A stretch of DNA of 21,168 nt from positions 1-21,168 of the forward strand of contig JANXSE010000274.1 in assembly GCA_025356695.1 (NCBI GenBank). The letters run 5' to 3'. The translations under genes and the position numbers were made by a program. Source of the DNA: Betaproteobacteria bacterium (GTDB taxonomy: Bacteria; Pseudomonadota; Gammaproteobacteria; Burkholderiales; SG8-41). Below are positions 7,595-16,667 of the stretch, piece by piece. The notes under the pieces are model-generated. The model did no database searches. It was given only the letters and a program-made list of their open reading frames with translations, and was not told where the DNA came from. Every line of letters starts with the position of its first letter. Positions within the stretch are counted from its first letter, which is position 1.

Positions 7595-7614
7595 TGACGA
7601 GATTGCTCTGGTAT
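7590..7614 (+). promoter_or_regulatory. Type 1 IscR operator, downstream copy
   Basis: A second 25-base match begins ATGGTTGACGAGATT and ends CTCTGGTAT. It agrees with the consensus at about 19 of 25 positions. It starts 28 bases after the first copy, so the two sites are in tandem and less than three helical turns apart. It spans the -10 and start region. Confidence 0.5.
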
Positions 7615-7653
7615 AGGGGCTCATGCAGCTCGATGTTTTGAAAGGGGTTTCAT

Positions 7654-8136
7654 ATGAGACTGACGACTAAAGGACGTTTTGCAGTGACCGCGATGGTTGA
7701 TCTGGCGATGCGCCACGGCGGCGGTCCGGTGGCGCTCGCCGAAATCAGCCAGCGCCAGAAAATTTCGCTGTCATATCTTGAACAGTTGTTCGGTAAACTG
7801 CGCCGGCGCGGGCTCGTCGACAGCGTGCGCGGGCCGGGCGGCGGTTATTGCCTCGCCAAGGACATGGCGCAGATTGTTGTGTCGGACATCATCCTCGCGG
7901 TCGACGAGCCGATCGACGCAACGCAGTGCGGTGGCAAGGAAAATTGCCGCGACGACGAAAAATGCATCACGCATGATCTATGGGCGCAGCTCAACAAGCG
8001 CATCTTCGATTATCTTGGCGGCGTTACCCTCAAGCAGCTCGTCGACGAACAGAAGGCCAAACAAAACGGCGTCGTGCAGGTGCATGATATGCGTGACGTC
8101 AGTCGCACGCCGCGCACGCCGGTATCGGCCGCCTGA
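7654..8136 (+). CDS. iscR: Fe-S cluster assembly transcriptional regulator IscR
   Basis: Rrf2-family winged-helix regulator that senses Fe-S status through a [2Fe-2S] cluster. Residues 1-60 form the DNA-binding domain (MRLTTKGRFAVTAM start, recognition segment ISLSYLEQLFGKLRRRGLV). The ligands Cys92, Cys98, Cys104 and His107 (QCGGKENCRDDEKCITHDL) fall at the same numbers as in E. coli IscR, so it should bind a cluster rather than be an apo-only paralogue. It has 160 residues, a normal length. The ATG at 7654 has a strong GAAAGGGG site before it. As first gene of the operon, behind two IscR-like sites, it should repress itself and the downstream isc/suf genes when clusters are plentiful. Confidence 0.96.
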   Translation: MRLTTKGRFAVTAMVDLAMRHGGGPVALAEISQRQKISLSYLEQLFGKLRRRGLVDSVRGPGGGYCLAKDMAQIVVSDIILAVDEPIDATQCGGKENCRDDEKCITHDLWAQLNKRIFDYLGGVTLKQLVDEQKAKQNGVVQVHDMRDVSRTPRTPVSAA

Positions 8137-8169
8137 TCACGCCGCGCGATTGATTCAGGGCAAAGCGTC

Positions 8170-9315
8170 ATGTCACACGTCTACCTCGACCATAATGCGA
8201 CGACACCGCTCGACGAGCGCGTTCTCGCCGTAATGCTGCCGTTTCTGCGCGGGCAGTACGGCAACGCATCGAGCCGCCACGAATTCGGCACGCAGGCGCG
8301 GCAGGCGGTCGAGCGCGCGCGCGAACAGGTCGCCGCGCTGGTTGGTGCGCGGGCGCCGCAAGTGGTGTTTACCAGCGGTGGCACGGAATCGAACAATGCA
8401 TTCATCAAGGGCGCGGCCGGCATGCTGCGCCCGTCCCAGATTGTGCTCAGTGCGATCGAACATCCCTGCGTGGCGAAGCCGGCGGCGGAACTGGCGCGCG
8501 CGGGCTGGAAGCTGCGCAAGCTTGAAACCGGCGTTGACGGTCGCGTCAGCGTTGACGATGCAAAGCGTGCCCTGAGCGAGCCGACCGGCATTGCCTCGGT
8601 GATGCTCGCCAACAATGAAACCGGCGTCATTCAGGATGTCGCTGCGATTGGTGAAAAGGCGCGCGCCGCTGGCGCCTGGATGCATACGGACGCAGTGCAG
8701 GCGCTGGGCAAGATCGGCATCGATTTTGCCGCGCTGAACGTGCACGCGATGACCCTGTCCGCACACAAGATCTACGGGCCCAAGGGGGTTGGCGCGCTGG
8801 TACTCGATAAACGGATTGAATTGAAGCCGCTGCTCTCCGGCGGCGGCCACGAACAGGGCCTGCGTTCGGGCACCGAAAACGTCGCCGGCATCGTTGGCTT
8901 TGGCGCGGCCTGCGAACTGGCGGCGTCGCGCCTGCGCGAACTGGCGCCGCGCCTTGCCGCGCTGCGTGATCAGTTCGAGCGCGGCCTTGCCGATCTCGGC
9001 GCGACGGTATTCGGTGCCGCCGCGACGCGCATACCCAATACCAGTTATTTCGCGCTCGACGGCATCGACGGCGAAACGCTGGTGGTGGAGCTCGACAAGG
9101 CGGGTTTTGCGGTGGCCAGTGGCGCGGCGTGTTCGAGTGCGAGCACTGAGCCGAGTGCCACGCTGCTGGCGATGGGCGTGGCGCCGGAGGTCGCGCGTGG
9201 CGCGATACGCGTCAGCGTGGGCACGGCAAATACACCCGCGGAAATCGAAGCGTTTTTGCTTGCGCTGTCGGCGACCGCGCAGCGATTGAGAAAACTGACC
9301 GCGATGGCGGTCTGA
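8170..9315 (+). CDS. iscS: Cysteine desulfurase, IscS/NifS-like (class I)
   Basis: PLP enzyme that takes sulfur from cysteine as a persulfide, leaving alanine. His98 (SAIEHPC) and Lys200 (SAHKIYGPKG, the PLP lysine) are present, as is the mobile loop with persulfide Cys321 (SGAACSSASTEPSA). The loop length and the S-A-C-x-S-A-S pattern place it in group I (IscS/NifS), distinct from the group II SufS encoded later in the operon. At 381 residues it lacks roughly the last 20 residues of E. coli IscS, the tail that helps hold IscU. The symbol is given for the family and could equally be nifS-like. CAGGG lies 10 bases before the ATG, and 33 bases separate it from iscR. Confidence 0.9.
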   Translation: MSHVYLDHNATTPLDERVLAVMLPFLRGQYGNASSRHEFGTQARQAVERAREQVAALVGARAPQVVFTSGGTESNNAFIKGAAGMLRPSQIVLSAIEHPCVAKPAAELARAGWKLRKLETGVDGRVSVDDAKRALSEPTGIASVMLANNETGVIQDVAAIGEKARAAGAWMHTDAVQALGKIGIDFAALNVHAMTLSAHKIYGPKGVGALVLDKRIELKPLLSGGGHEQGLRSGTENVAGIVGFGAACELAASRLRELAPRLAALRDQFERGLADLGATVFGAAATRIPNTSYFALDGIDGETLVVELDKAGFAVASGAACSSASTEPSATLLAMGVAPEVARGAIRVSVGTANTPAEIEAFLLALSATAQRLRKLTAMAV

Positions 9316-9334
9316 ACGTAACGGAGCAAGCAAG

Positions 9335-9688
9335 ATGACGATATCCCTGACCGAAAACGCGGCAAAACAGATCCAGACGCAACTCGCCAAACGCGGCCAC
9401 GGTGTGGGCCTGCGCGTTGGCATCAAGAAAGTCGGCTGCTCGGGATTTGCCTATACTTATGATTACGCCGACGAGATCCATTCGGGTGATCTGGTGAGCG
9501 AATGCAACGGCGCGAAACTCGTGATCGACGCGGAAAGCGCTGGATTCCTCGAGGGTGCCAAACTCGATTTCGTGCGCGACGGTCTCAAGCAGACCTTCAA
9601 ATTCGACAATCCCAACGTCGATGCGACCTGCGGTTGCGGCGAAAGCTTCAGCTTCAAGGGTGCGGCGGCAACAACGGCCAGGGCCTGA
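9335..9688 (+). CDS. iscA: A-type Fe-S carrier (IscA/SufA/HesB family)
   Basis: Carrier that receives clusters or iron from the scaffold and passes them to target enzymes. The 117-residue protein has the three family cysteines Cys35 (VGCSGFAYTYDY), Cys99 and Cys101 (ATCGCGESF), all intact. IscA and SufA cannot be told apart by sequence alone here. Position between an IscS-type desulfurase and sufB fits either. GGAG lies 9 bases before the ATG, and only 19 bases separate it from the desulfurase gene, so it is clearly in the operon. Confidence 0.9.
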   Translation: MTISLTENAAKQIQTQLAKRGHGVGLRVGIKKVGCSGFAYTYDYADEIHSGDLVSECNGAKLVIDAESAGFLEGAKLDFVRDGLKQTFKFDNPNVDATCGCGESFSFKGAAATTARA

Positions 9689-9689
9689 A

Positions 9690-9701
9690 CCCGCGCGCGG
9701 G
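9690..9701. repeat. 12-bp GC palindrome between iscA and sufB
   Basis: CCCGCGCGCGGG directly follows the iscA stop (TGA 9686-9688) and precedes the sufB ribosome site. It could form a small hairpin that affects mRNA decay or expression balance between the ISC-like front and the SUF part of the operon. No T-tract follows, so it is not a canonical terminator. In DNA this GC-rich it may be chance. Confidence 0.3.
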
Positions 9702-9728
9702 CCGATCAACTGAAGCGATGGAATTGCA

Positions 9729-11161
<1,433 letters not shown>

Positions 11162-11165
<4 letters not shown>

Positions 11166-11962
11166 TTCGCGAGGACAGCAAAACGTTGCTCGAGGTGCGC
11201 GGTTTGCGCGCCACCGTCAACGGCATCGAAATTCTGAAAGGCATCGACCTCACTGTGAAAAGCGGCGAGGTGCACGCGATCATGGGGCCGAACGGCTCGG
11301 GCAAGAGTACCTTCGCAAAAGTACTGGCGGGACACCCCGCCTATGTCGTCACCGGCGGCACGGTATTGTTCGAAGGCAAGGACCTGTTTGCGCTGGCAGC
11401 GGAAGCGCGCGCGCGCGCCGGACTTTTCCTGGGGTTTCAATATCCGATCGAAATACCGGGTGTGGCGAACAGCCAGTTTCTGCGCCTCGCCTACAACACC
11501 ATGCTGACCGAATATGGCAGGGACGAACTCGATCCGCTCGAATTCGACGACTTCGTGCGCGAGAAAATGAAGCTGCTGGAAATGAACCCGGATTTTCTCG
11601 ACCGCAGCGTCAACGAAGGCTTCTCCGGTGGCGAGAAGAAGCGCAATGAGATTCTGCAGATGGCGCTGTTGGAGCCGCGCGTGGCGATCCTCGATGAAAC
11701 TGACTCGGGACTCGACATCGACGCGCTGCGCATCGTCGCCGGCGGCGTCAACCAGCTCGCCAACAAGGACAACGCAGTTGTGCTCGTGACGCATTACCAG
11801 CGCCTGCTGAATTACATTGAGCCCGATTACGTTCATGTCACCGAAGCCGGCCGCATTATCAAGACCGGGCCGAAGGCGCTGGCGCTGGAGCTCGAGTCGC
11901 GCGGTTACGACTGGCTTAGTGCAAAACCAGACGCCGAACACGGGGCGGGTGCCACGGCATGA
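11162..11962 (+). CDS. sufC: Fe-S assembly ATPase SufC
   Basis: ABC-type ATPase of the SufBC2D complex. ATP binding drives SufC dimerisation, which opens the SufB-SufD interface for cluster assembly. Of 266 residues, Walker A is GPNGSGKST at 42-50, a Q-loop lies near [10 protein letters not shown] (92-101), the signature is [11 protein letters not shown] at 154-164, and Walker B is [14 protein letters not shown] at 174-187, with the D-x-S-G-L-D form typical of SufC. No membrane segment is present. It overlaps sufB and sufD by ATGA at both ends. Confidence 0.97.
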
Positions 11963-13251
11963 TGACGGTCGCCGACAACAAATTTCTCGCCGATCTGCTG
12001 GCCGGCCAAGTGCCGGCCGACCGCGGCGACGCACTGGGAAAATTGCGCGCGCGTGCTGTCGAGCGCGTCGGTGCACTGACGGTGCCGACCACGCGCGACG
12101 AAGATTGGCGTTTCACCGATCTGGCGCCGCTGACGCGCATTTCCTACCAGCCGGTGCGCGCGGCGACGGCATTGACGGCCGCGGACATCGCGCCGTTCGT
12201 GCTGGCCGAGGCGCCGGCGCGGCTGGTGTTTGTCGATGGCATTTATGCGTCGCAGTTATCCACACCCGCACGCGGTGCGGTGTTGCTGTCGTCGCTCGCC
12301 GCGGCACTGCCCGCGCAGTCGGCGCTGGTTGAAAAAGAACTCGGTCGCATGGCGGCCTTCGAAAACAATGCCTTTACCGCGCTGAACACCGCCTTCGTCA
12401 ACGACGGTGCGCTGGTGCTGTTGCCGCGCACTGCGACGGCGGCGCAACCGGTGCATCTGCTGTTTATTGCCACGCAAAAAGAAGTGGCGAGTTATCCGCG
12501 CTGTCTGGTGGTGGCCGCGGCCGGCAGCAGCGCGACGGTGATCGAGGATTACGTCGCGTTGACGCCGGATGCCTACCTGACCAATGCGGTCGGCGAGTTT
12601 GTGCTGGCCGATGATGCGCGGCTGAATCACGTGCGGGTGCAGCGCGAAGGCGCGGCCGGCTTTCATATCGGACACACGGCGGTGTCGATCGCGCATGGCA
12701 GCCGCTACCACGGCATCAATATCGGTTTCGGCGCGCGGTTGTCGCGCCACAACGTCGATGTGGTGCAGACGGCCGAGGGCGGTGAATGCGAACTCGGCGG
12801 GCTTGCGATGGTCGACGGCAGCCAGCTCGCCGACACGCATACCACCATCGATCACACCAAGCCGCACGGTGCGAGCCGCCAGCAACACAAGTGCATCGTC
12901 GGCGGCAGCGCGCGCGCCGTGTTCAACGGCCGCATCGTGGTGCGCCAGGGCGCGCAACTGACCAACTCGTCGCAGTCGAGCCGCAACCTGCTGCTCTCGG
13001 ACCGCGCGCGCATCGATACCAAACCGCAGCTTGAGATTTTCGCCGACGACGTCAAATGCGCGCACGGCGCCACCGTCGGTCAGCTCGATGCCGACGAAGT
13101 GTTTTATCTGAAAAGCCGCGGTCTTTCGGAAGCGACGGCGCGCAGCCTGCTGACCTATGCCTTCGGCGCGGAAATTCTGCGCGACATTCCGGTCGCCTCG
13201 CTGCGGCAGCGTCTCGAGCAGACGGTGCTGGCGCAAACGGAGCGCGCATGA
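11959..13251 (+). CDS. sufD: Fe-S assembly scaffold subunit SufD
   Basis: Partner of SufB in the scaffold, a paralogue with the same beta-helix core that contributes to iron entry and complex assembly. The 430-residue protein has a helical N-terminus with DEDWRFTDLAPL, typical of SufD, and the C-terminal signature KCAHGATVGQLDADEVFYL followed by SRGLSEATARSLLTYAF. The His in CAHGAT corresponds to the conserved SufD His360 of E. coli. The first ATG (11959) overlaps the sufC stop, and a second ATG follows at once at 11962. The end overlaps sufS by ATGA. Confidence 0.95.
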   Translation: MMTVADNKFLADLLAGQVPADRGDALGKLRARAVERVGALTVPTTRDEDWRFTDLAPLTRISYQPVRAATALTAADIAPFVLAEAPARLVFVDGIYASQLSTPARGAVLLSSLAAALPAQSALVEKELGRMAAFENNAFTALNTAFVNDGALVLLPRTATAAQPVHLLFIATQKEVASYPRCLVVAAAGSSATVIEDYVALTPDAYLTNAVGEFVLADDARLNHVRVQREGAAGFHIGHTAVSIAHGSRYHGINIGFGARLSRHNVDVVQTAEGGECELGGLAMVDGSQLADTHTTIDHTKPHGASRQQHKCIVGGSARAVFNGRIVVRQGAQLTNSSQSSRNLLLSDRARIDTKPQLEIFADDVKCAHGATVGQLDADEVFYLKSRGLSEATARSLLTYAFGAEILRDIPVASLRQRLEQTVLAQTERA

Positions 13252-14504
13252 ACATGGCAGCAGCGAAACCAGCGGCCGCAAATGCCCCGTTCGACGTGGA
13301 ACGCATTCGCGCCGATTTTCCGATTCTTGGTATCCAGGTGTCCGGCAAACCGCTGGTCTATCTCGATAACGCGGCCTCCAGCCAGATGCCGCAGCCGGTG
13401 ATCGACCGGCTGGTGCGTTACCAGAAGGAGCAGCACGCCAACATTCATCGCGGCGTGCATTATCTGTCGGAAACCGCGACCGCCGAATTCGAGGCGGCGC
13501 GTGGCAAACTTGCGCGCTTCGTCAACGCGCGCGAAGAGCGCGAGGTGATCTTCACCAGCGGTACCACCGAGGCGATCAACCTCGTCATGCACGGCTACGG
13601 CCGCAAGTTCATCGGCGCCGGCGACGAAATCATCCTTACCACGCTGGAGCACCACTCGAACATCGTGCCGTGGCAGATGCTGGCCGAGGAGAAGGGCGCG
13701 AAGATCCGCGTCGTGCCAATCAATGATGCCGGCGAACTGCTGGTCGATGCATACGAACAACTGTTCAACGAGCGCACGAAGTTCGTCGGGCTCTCGCATG
13801 TTTCCAACGCGCTCGGCACCGTGAATCCGGTCAAGGGCATGATCGCTTTCGCGCATGCGCGCGGCGTGCCGGTGCTGCTCGACGGTGCGCAGGCGGCACC
13901 GCACGTCGCGATCGACGTGCAGGATCTTGATTGCGATTTCTATGCGTTCTCCGGACACAAGCTGTGCGGCCCGACCGGCATCGGTATGCTCTACGGCAAG
14001 GCCGCGCAACTTGAGCGCATGCAGCCGTTCAAGGGCGGCGGCGACATGATTTTGAGCGTGACCTTCGAGAAAACCACCTACAACACGATTCCGCACAAAT
14101 TCGAAGCGGGCACGCCGCCGATTGCCGCGGCCATTGGCCTCGGTGCGGCCATCGATTACCTGTCGAACATCGGCATGGACGTGATCGCTGCGCACGAACT
14201 CGAACTGCTCGATTACGCCACCGCGCAGGTCAACACTTTGCCCGGCGTGCGCATCCTCGGTACCGCCGAACACAAGGCGGCGGTGCTGTCGTTTGTCGTT
14301 GCCGGCGTGCATCCGCATGATGTCGGCACGCTGCTCAACCAGGACGGCATTGCGGTGCGCACCGGCCACCATTGCGCGCAGCCGGTCATGCAACGTTTTA
14401 AAGTGCCGGCCACTTCGCGCGCCTCGTTCGCCTTTTACAACACGATGGCGGAAGTCGATGCGCTGGTCGCCGGCATTCGCAACGTGCAGAAGGTCTTCGC
14501 ATAA
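13248..14504 (+). CDS. sufS: Cysteine desulfurase SufS (class II)
   Basis: PLP-dependent group II cysteine desulfurase supplying persulfide to the SUF scaffold. With ATG 13248 the protein is 418 residues. His135 (TTLEHHSN), PLP lysine Lys238 (FSGHKLCGPTG) and persulfide Cys376 (RTGHHCAQPVMQRF) are present. The short, rigid loop around Cys376 is the group II hallmark. Such enzymes are weak alone and need SufE or SufU as sulfur acceptor, and sufU follows directly. The same frame is open 64 codons further upstream inside sufD, but that stretch is unlike SufS and arginine-rich. ATG 13248 overlaps the sufD stop in the ATGA manner of this operon. Confidence 0.96.
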   Translation: MNMAAAKPAAANAPFDVERIRADFPILGIQVSGKPLVYLDNAASSQMPQPVIDRLVRYQKEQHANIHRGVHYLSETATAEFEAARGKLARFVNAREEREVIFTSGTTEAINLVMHGYGRKFIGAGDEIILTTLEHHSNIVPWQMLAEEKGAKIRVVPINDAGELLVDAYEQLFNERTKFVGLSHVSNALGTVNPVKGMIAFAHARGVPVLLDGAQAAPHVAIDVQDLDCDFYAFSGHKLCGPTGIGMLYGKAAQLERMQPFKGGGDMILSVTFEKTTYNTIPHKFEAGTPPIAAAIGLGAAIDYLSNIGMDVIAAHELELLDYATAQVNTLPGVRILGTAEHKAAVLSFVVAGVHPHDVGTLLNQDGIAVRTGHHCAQPVMQRFKVPATSRASFAFYNTMAEVDALVAGIRNVQKVFA

Positions 14505-14992
14505 TGGCTGACCCGAAAGCGCTCTATCAGGAGGTCATCCTCGACCACAACCGCAAGCCGCGCAATTACGGCACGCTGGCGGATGCGAGCCATCATGCCG
14601 ACGGCCACAATCCGCTGTGCGGCGACCATATCACCATGGCCCTGCGGCTCGACGATGATCGCGTCGGCGCCATCGCTTTCGAAGGTGAATCGTGCGCGAT
14701 CTGCAAAGCCTCGGCGTCGATGCTGACGACGAATGTGAAGGGCAAGACGCGCGACGAGGCCGAGCTGTTGATCCGGGAGTTCCGCGATATGGCCACCGGT
14801 AAACTCGATGTGGCGACGCAGCCGCACCACCTCGGCCGCCTGACCGTGTTCGGCGGCGTGCGTGACCTGCCGACGCGCGTGAAATGCGCGATCCTGCCCT
14901 GGCACACGCTGCACGCCGCGCTCAATTCCGCCGGCAGCATCTCCACCGAATCCGAACAAGACCCCATGCAAGCGCCGATCGGCGATGCGTAA
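14504..14992 (+). CDS. sufU: SufU, Zn-dependent sulfur-transfer protein for SufS
   Basis: IscU-fold protein of the SufU type, which in Gram-positive bacteria accepts persulfide from SufS through a zinc-bound cysteine and does not act as a scaffold. Metal-site residues are Cys39 and Asp41 (NPLCGDH), Cys64 (GESCAICKAS) and Cys128 (VKCAILPWH). The long spacing between Cys64 and Cys128 includes the ~20-residue insertion that distinguishes SufU from IscU, and the LPPVKxHC histidine region of IscU is missing. 162 residues. Start ATG shares one base with the sufS stop (TAATG). No sufE is present in the window, so this is the likely SufS partner. Confidence 0.93.
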   Translation: MADPKALYQEVILDHNRKPRNYGTLADASHHADGHNPLCGDHITMALRLDDDRVGAIAFEGESCAICKASASMLTTNVKGKTRDEAELLIREFRDMATGKLDVATQPHHLGRLTVFGGVRDLPTRVKCAILPWHTLHAALNSAGSISTESEQDPMQAPIGDA

Positions 14993-15003
14993 CGAGAACA
15001 ACG

Positions 15004-15564
15004 ATGCCGAAAATCGCCGAAATCGAAAACACACCGAACCCGAATGCGCTGAAGTTCATTTTGAAGGACCCGCTAACCTGGGGCATTGCGCGCTCGTATG
15101 ACAATGCTGCACAGGCGGAAAACGATCCGCTTGCCGCGGCGCTGTTCGACATCGAGCACGTCACCAACGTATTTTATGTTGATCACTGGATTACCGTGAC
15201 GCAGGACGGCGCGGCCGACTGGCATGAACTCAAGCGCAAACTCGCCGAGCCGATCCGCACGGCGCCGGCGGCCGACGAGCGTTCGGCGGAAATTGCCGCG
15301 GTGGCTGCGAGGCCGGACAGCGATCTCAGCGAGGCCGACCTCGCACGGCTCGACCGCATCAACGACCTGCTTGATGCCGAAATCCGGCCCTATCTGCAGG
15401 GCGACGGCGGCGACGTTTACGTGGTCTCGCTCGAAGGCAACAAACTGACGGTGCATTATCAGGGCGCCTGCGGCAGTTGCCCGAGTTCGCTGTCGGGCAC
15501 GCTGGCCGGCATCGAGAACCTGATCAAATCGATCGAACCCGACATCGAAGTCCTCGCTGCCTGA
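15004..15564 (+). CDS. Two-domain Nfu-type Fe-S carrier (Nfu_N plus NifU C-terminal domain)
   Basis: Late-acting carrier that delivers [4Fe-4S] clusters. The 186-residue protein from ATG 15004 begins with an Nfu N-terminal domain (IENTPNPNALKFILKDP, residues 7-23) like that of mitochondrial NFU1. A linker follows at about 88-110. The NifU C-terminal domain spans about 112-186, with the cluster-binding C-x-x-C at Cys156/Cys159 (GACGSCPSS). It differs from E. coli NfuA, whose N-terminal domain is a degenerate A-type fold. The frame is open further upstream into sufU, but the Nfu_N homology begins at 15004. It starts 11 bases after sufU and closes the Fe-S operon. Confidence 0.92.
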   Translation: MPKIAEIENTPNPNALKFILKDPLTWGIARSYDNAAQAENDPLAAALFDIEHVTNVFYVDHWITVTQDGAADWHELKRKLAEPIRTAPAADERSAEIAAVAARPDSDLSEADLARLDRINDLLDAEIRPYLQGDGGDVYVVSLEGNKLTVHYQGACGSCPSSLSGTLAGIENLIKSIEPDIEVLAA

Positions 15565-15591
15565 AGCAGTTGCTAACGGCGCCGCGTTGGC

Positions 15592-16665
15592 ATGGACAAT
15601 CTCACGCATGCGTTAAGCGGCGCCTTGCTGGCAAAAGCCGTCGCGCCCGGCCGGGTCCAACCCGGCAGCCCTGGCTACAGCCAGCGTATGCTGGCCGCGG
15701 TGGTTGCCACCGGCGTGGTGCCTGACCTCGATTTCATCGCCACGTATTTTTCGCCGCTCTCCTATCTGTTTCATCACCGCGGCGTTTCGCATTCGCTGGT
15801 GATGCTGCCGCTGTGGGCGGTGTTGCTCGGCGCACTGTGGTCGTGGCTGCACGCGCACAACCTGCGGCTGTGGCGCGATTATGCCGGCATATTCGCCATG
15901 GGTATTGCGCTGCATATCAGCGGCGATGTCATCACTTCGTACGGGACGCAGGTTTTTGCGCCGATCACGAATGTACGCTACTCGCTTTCAACCACCTTCA
16001 TCATCGATCTCTGGCTGATGGGTCTGTTGGCGGCAGGGCTGGCGATTGCATTGAGCATCCGCCATTCGCGGGTGCCGGCGGTGATCGCCTGCATGGCGGT
16101 GGTCTGTTACATCGGTTTTCAGGCCATGCTGCGCGAGCGCGCGCTCGAATTCGGCGCCGCCTATGTGCATGAAACAGGCTTGAAGGATGCGCGCGTACGC
16201 GCGTTACCCAGTCCGCTGTCGCCTTACAACTGGACGGTGGTGGTGCAACAGCCGGAGAAGTTGCGTTATGCCTATGTCAGCTTCTGGCGCGACAAGGCGC
16301 CGCCATTACCGGACGGACAGGCTGGTTTTTTCGAACGTGTGGGTGCGCCTTATCGTCCGCCGACGGCGGCGCAATGGTCGGAGCGTACTTTGTTTGGCAA
16401 TGGCGAAAGCGCCGCAGAGCGTGCGCTTATCGAAGAGGCGTGGCGGGAGCCCGCGTTTGGCTTCTTCCACTGGTTCGCCGACTATCCCATGTTTTACCGG
16501 CTCGACCGCGAAGCGGGGAATGTATGCGCGTGGTTTGAAGACTTGCGTTTTGTAACGCCGGGCCGCGAGCAGGTGCCATTCCGCTACGGCATGTGTCGCG
16601 ATGGAGGCGGCCCGTGGCATGCCAACCGGTTACAGGGCGATGGCAGCCGCGTTCACGTGTATTGA
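15592..16665 (+). CDS. Membrane-bound metal-dependent hydrolase family protein (DUF457/YdjM-like)
   Basis: Integral membrane protein, 357 residues, of the DUF457 family, sometimes named LexA-regulated or metal-dependent hydrolase. The function is not established. Visible hallmarks are the start DNLTHALSGALLA (His6), PDLDF at 44-48, HHRGVSHS at 61-68 and HISGDVITSYGTQ at 108-120, giving a cluster of His/Asp residues likely to bind metal. Four to five hydrophobic segments lie in the first 185 residues. The C-terminal ~170 residues form a soluble domain with many aromatic residues. It begins 27 bases after nfu with a weak ribosome site, so read-through from the Fe-S operon is likely, but no functional tie is implied. 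It converges on serB with 2 bases between stops. Confidence 0.85.
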   Translation: MDNLTHALSGALLAKAVAPGRVQPGSPGYSQRMLAAVVATGVVPDLDFIATYFSPLSYLFHHRGVSHSLVMLPLWAVLLGALWSWLHAHNLRLWRDYAGIFAMGIALHISGDVITSYGTQVFAPITNVRYSLSTTFIIDLWLMGLLAAGLAIALSIRHSRVPAVIACMAVVCYIGFQAMLRERALEFGAAYVHETGLKDARVRALPSPLSPYNWTVVVQQPEKLRYAYVSFWRDKAPPLPDGQAGFFERVGAPYRPPTAAQWSERTLFGNGESAAERALIEEAWREPAFGFFHWFADYPMFYRLDREAGNVCAWFEDLRFVTPGREQVPFRYGMCRDGGGPWHANRLQGDGSRVHVY

Positions 16666-16667
16666 AA

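Noticed and set aside
8173..9426. 417-residue minus-strand reading frame opposite the iscS-like gene
   Set aside because: Antisense shadow of the desulfurase, arginine-rich, no motif.
13056..13247. N-terminal extension of sufS
   Set aside because: It lies inside sufD, is arginine-rich, and has no SufS resemblance. ATG 13248 follows the operon's overlap pattern.
12256..14393. Long minus-strand reading frames opposite sufD and sufS
   Set aside because: Antisense shadows (12256-13281 and 13155-14393) of well-supported genes. They even overlap each other.
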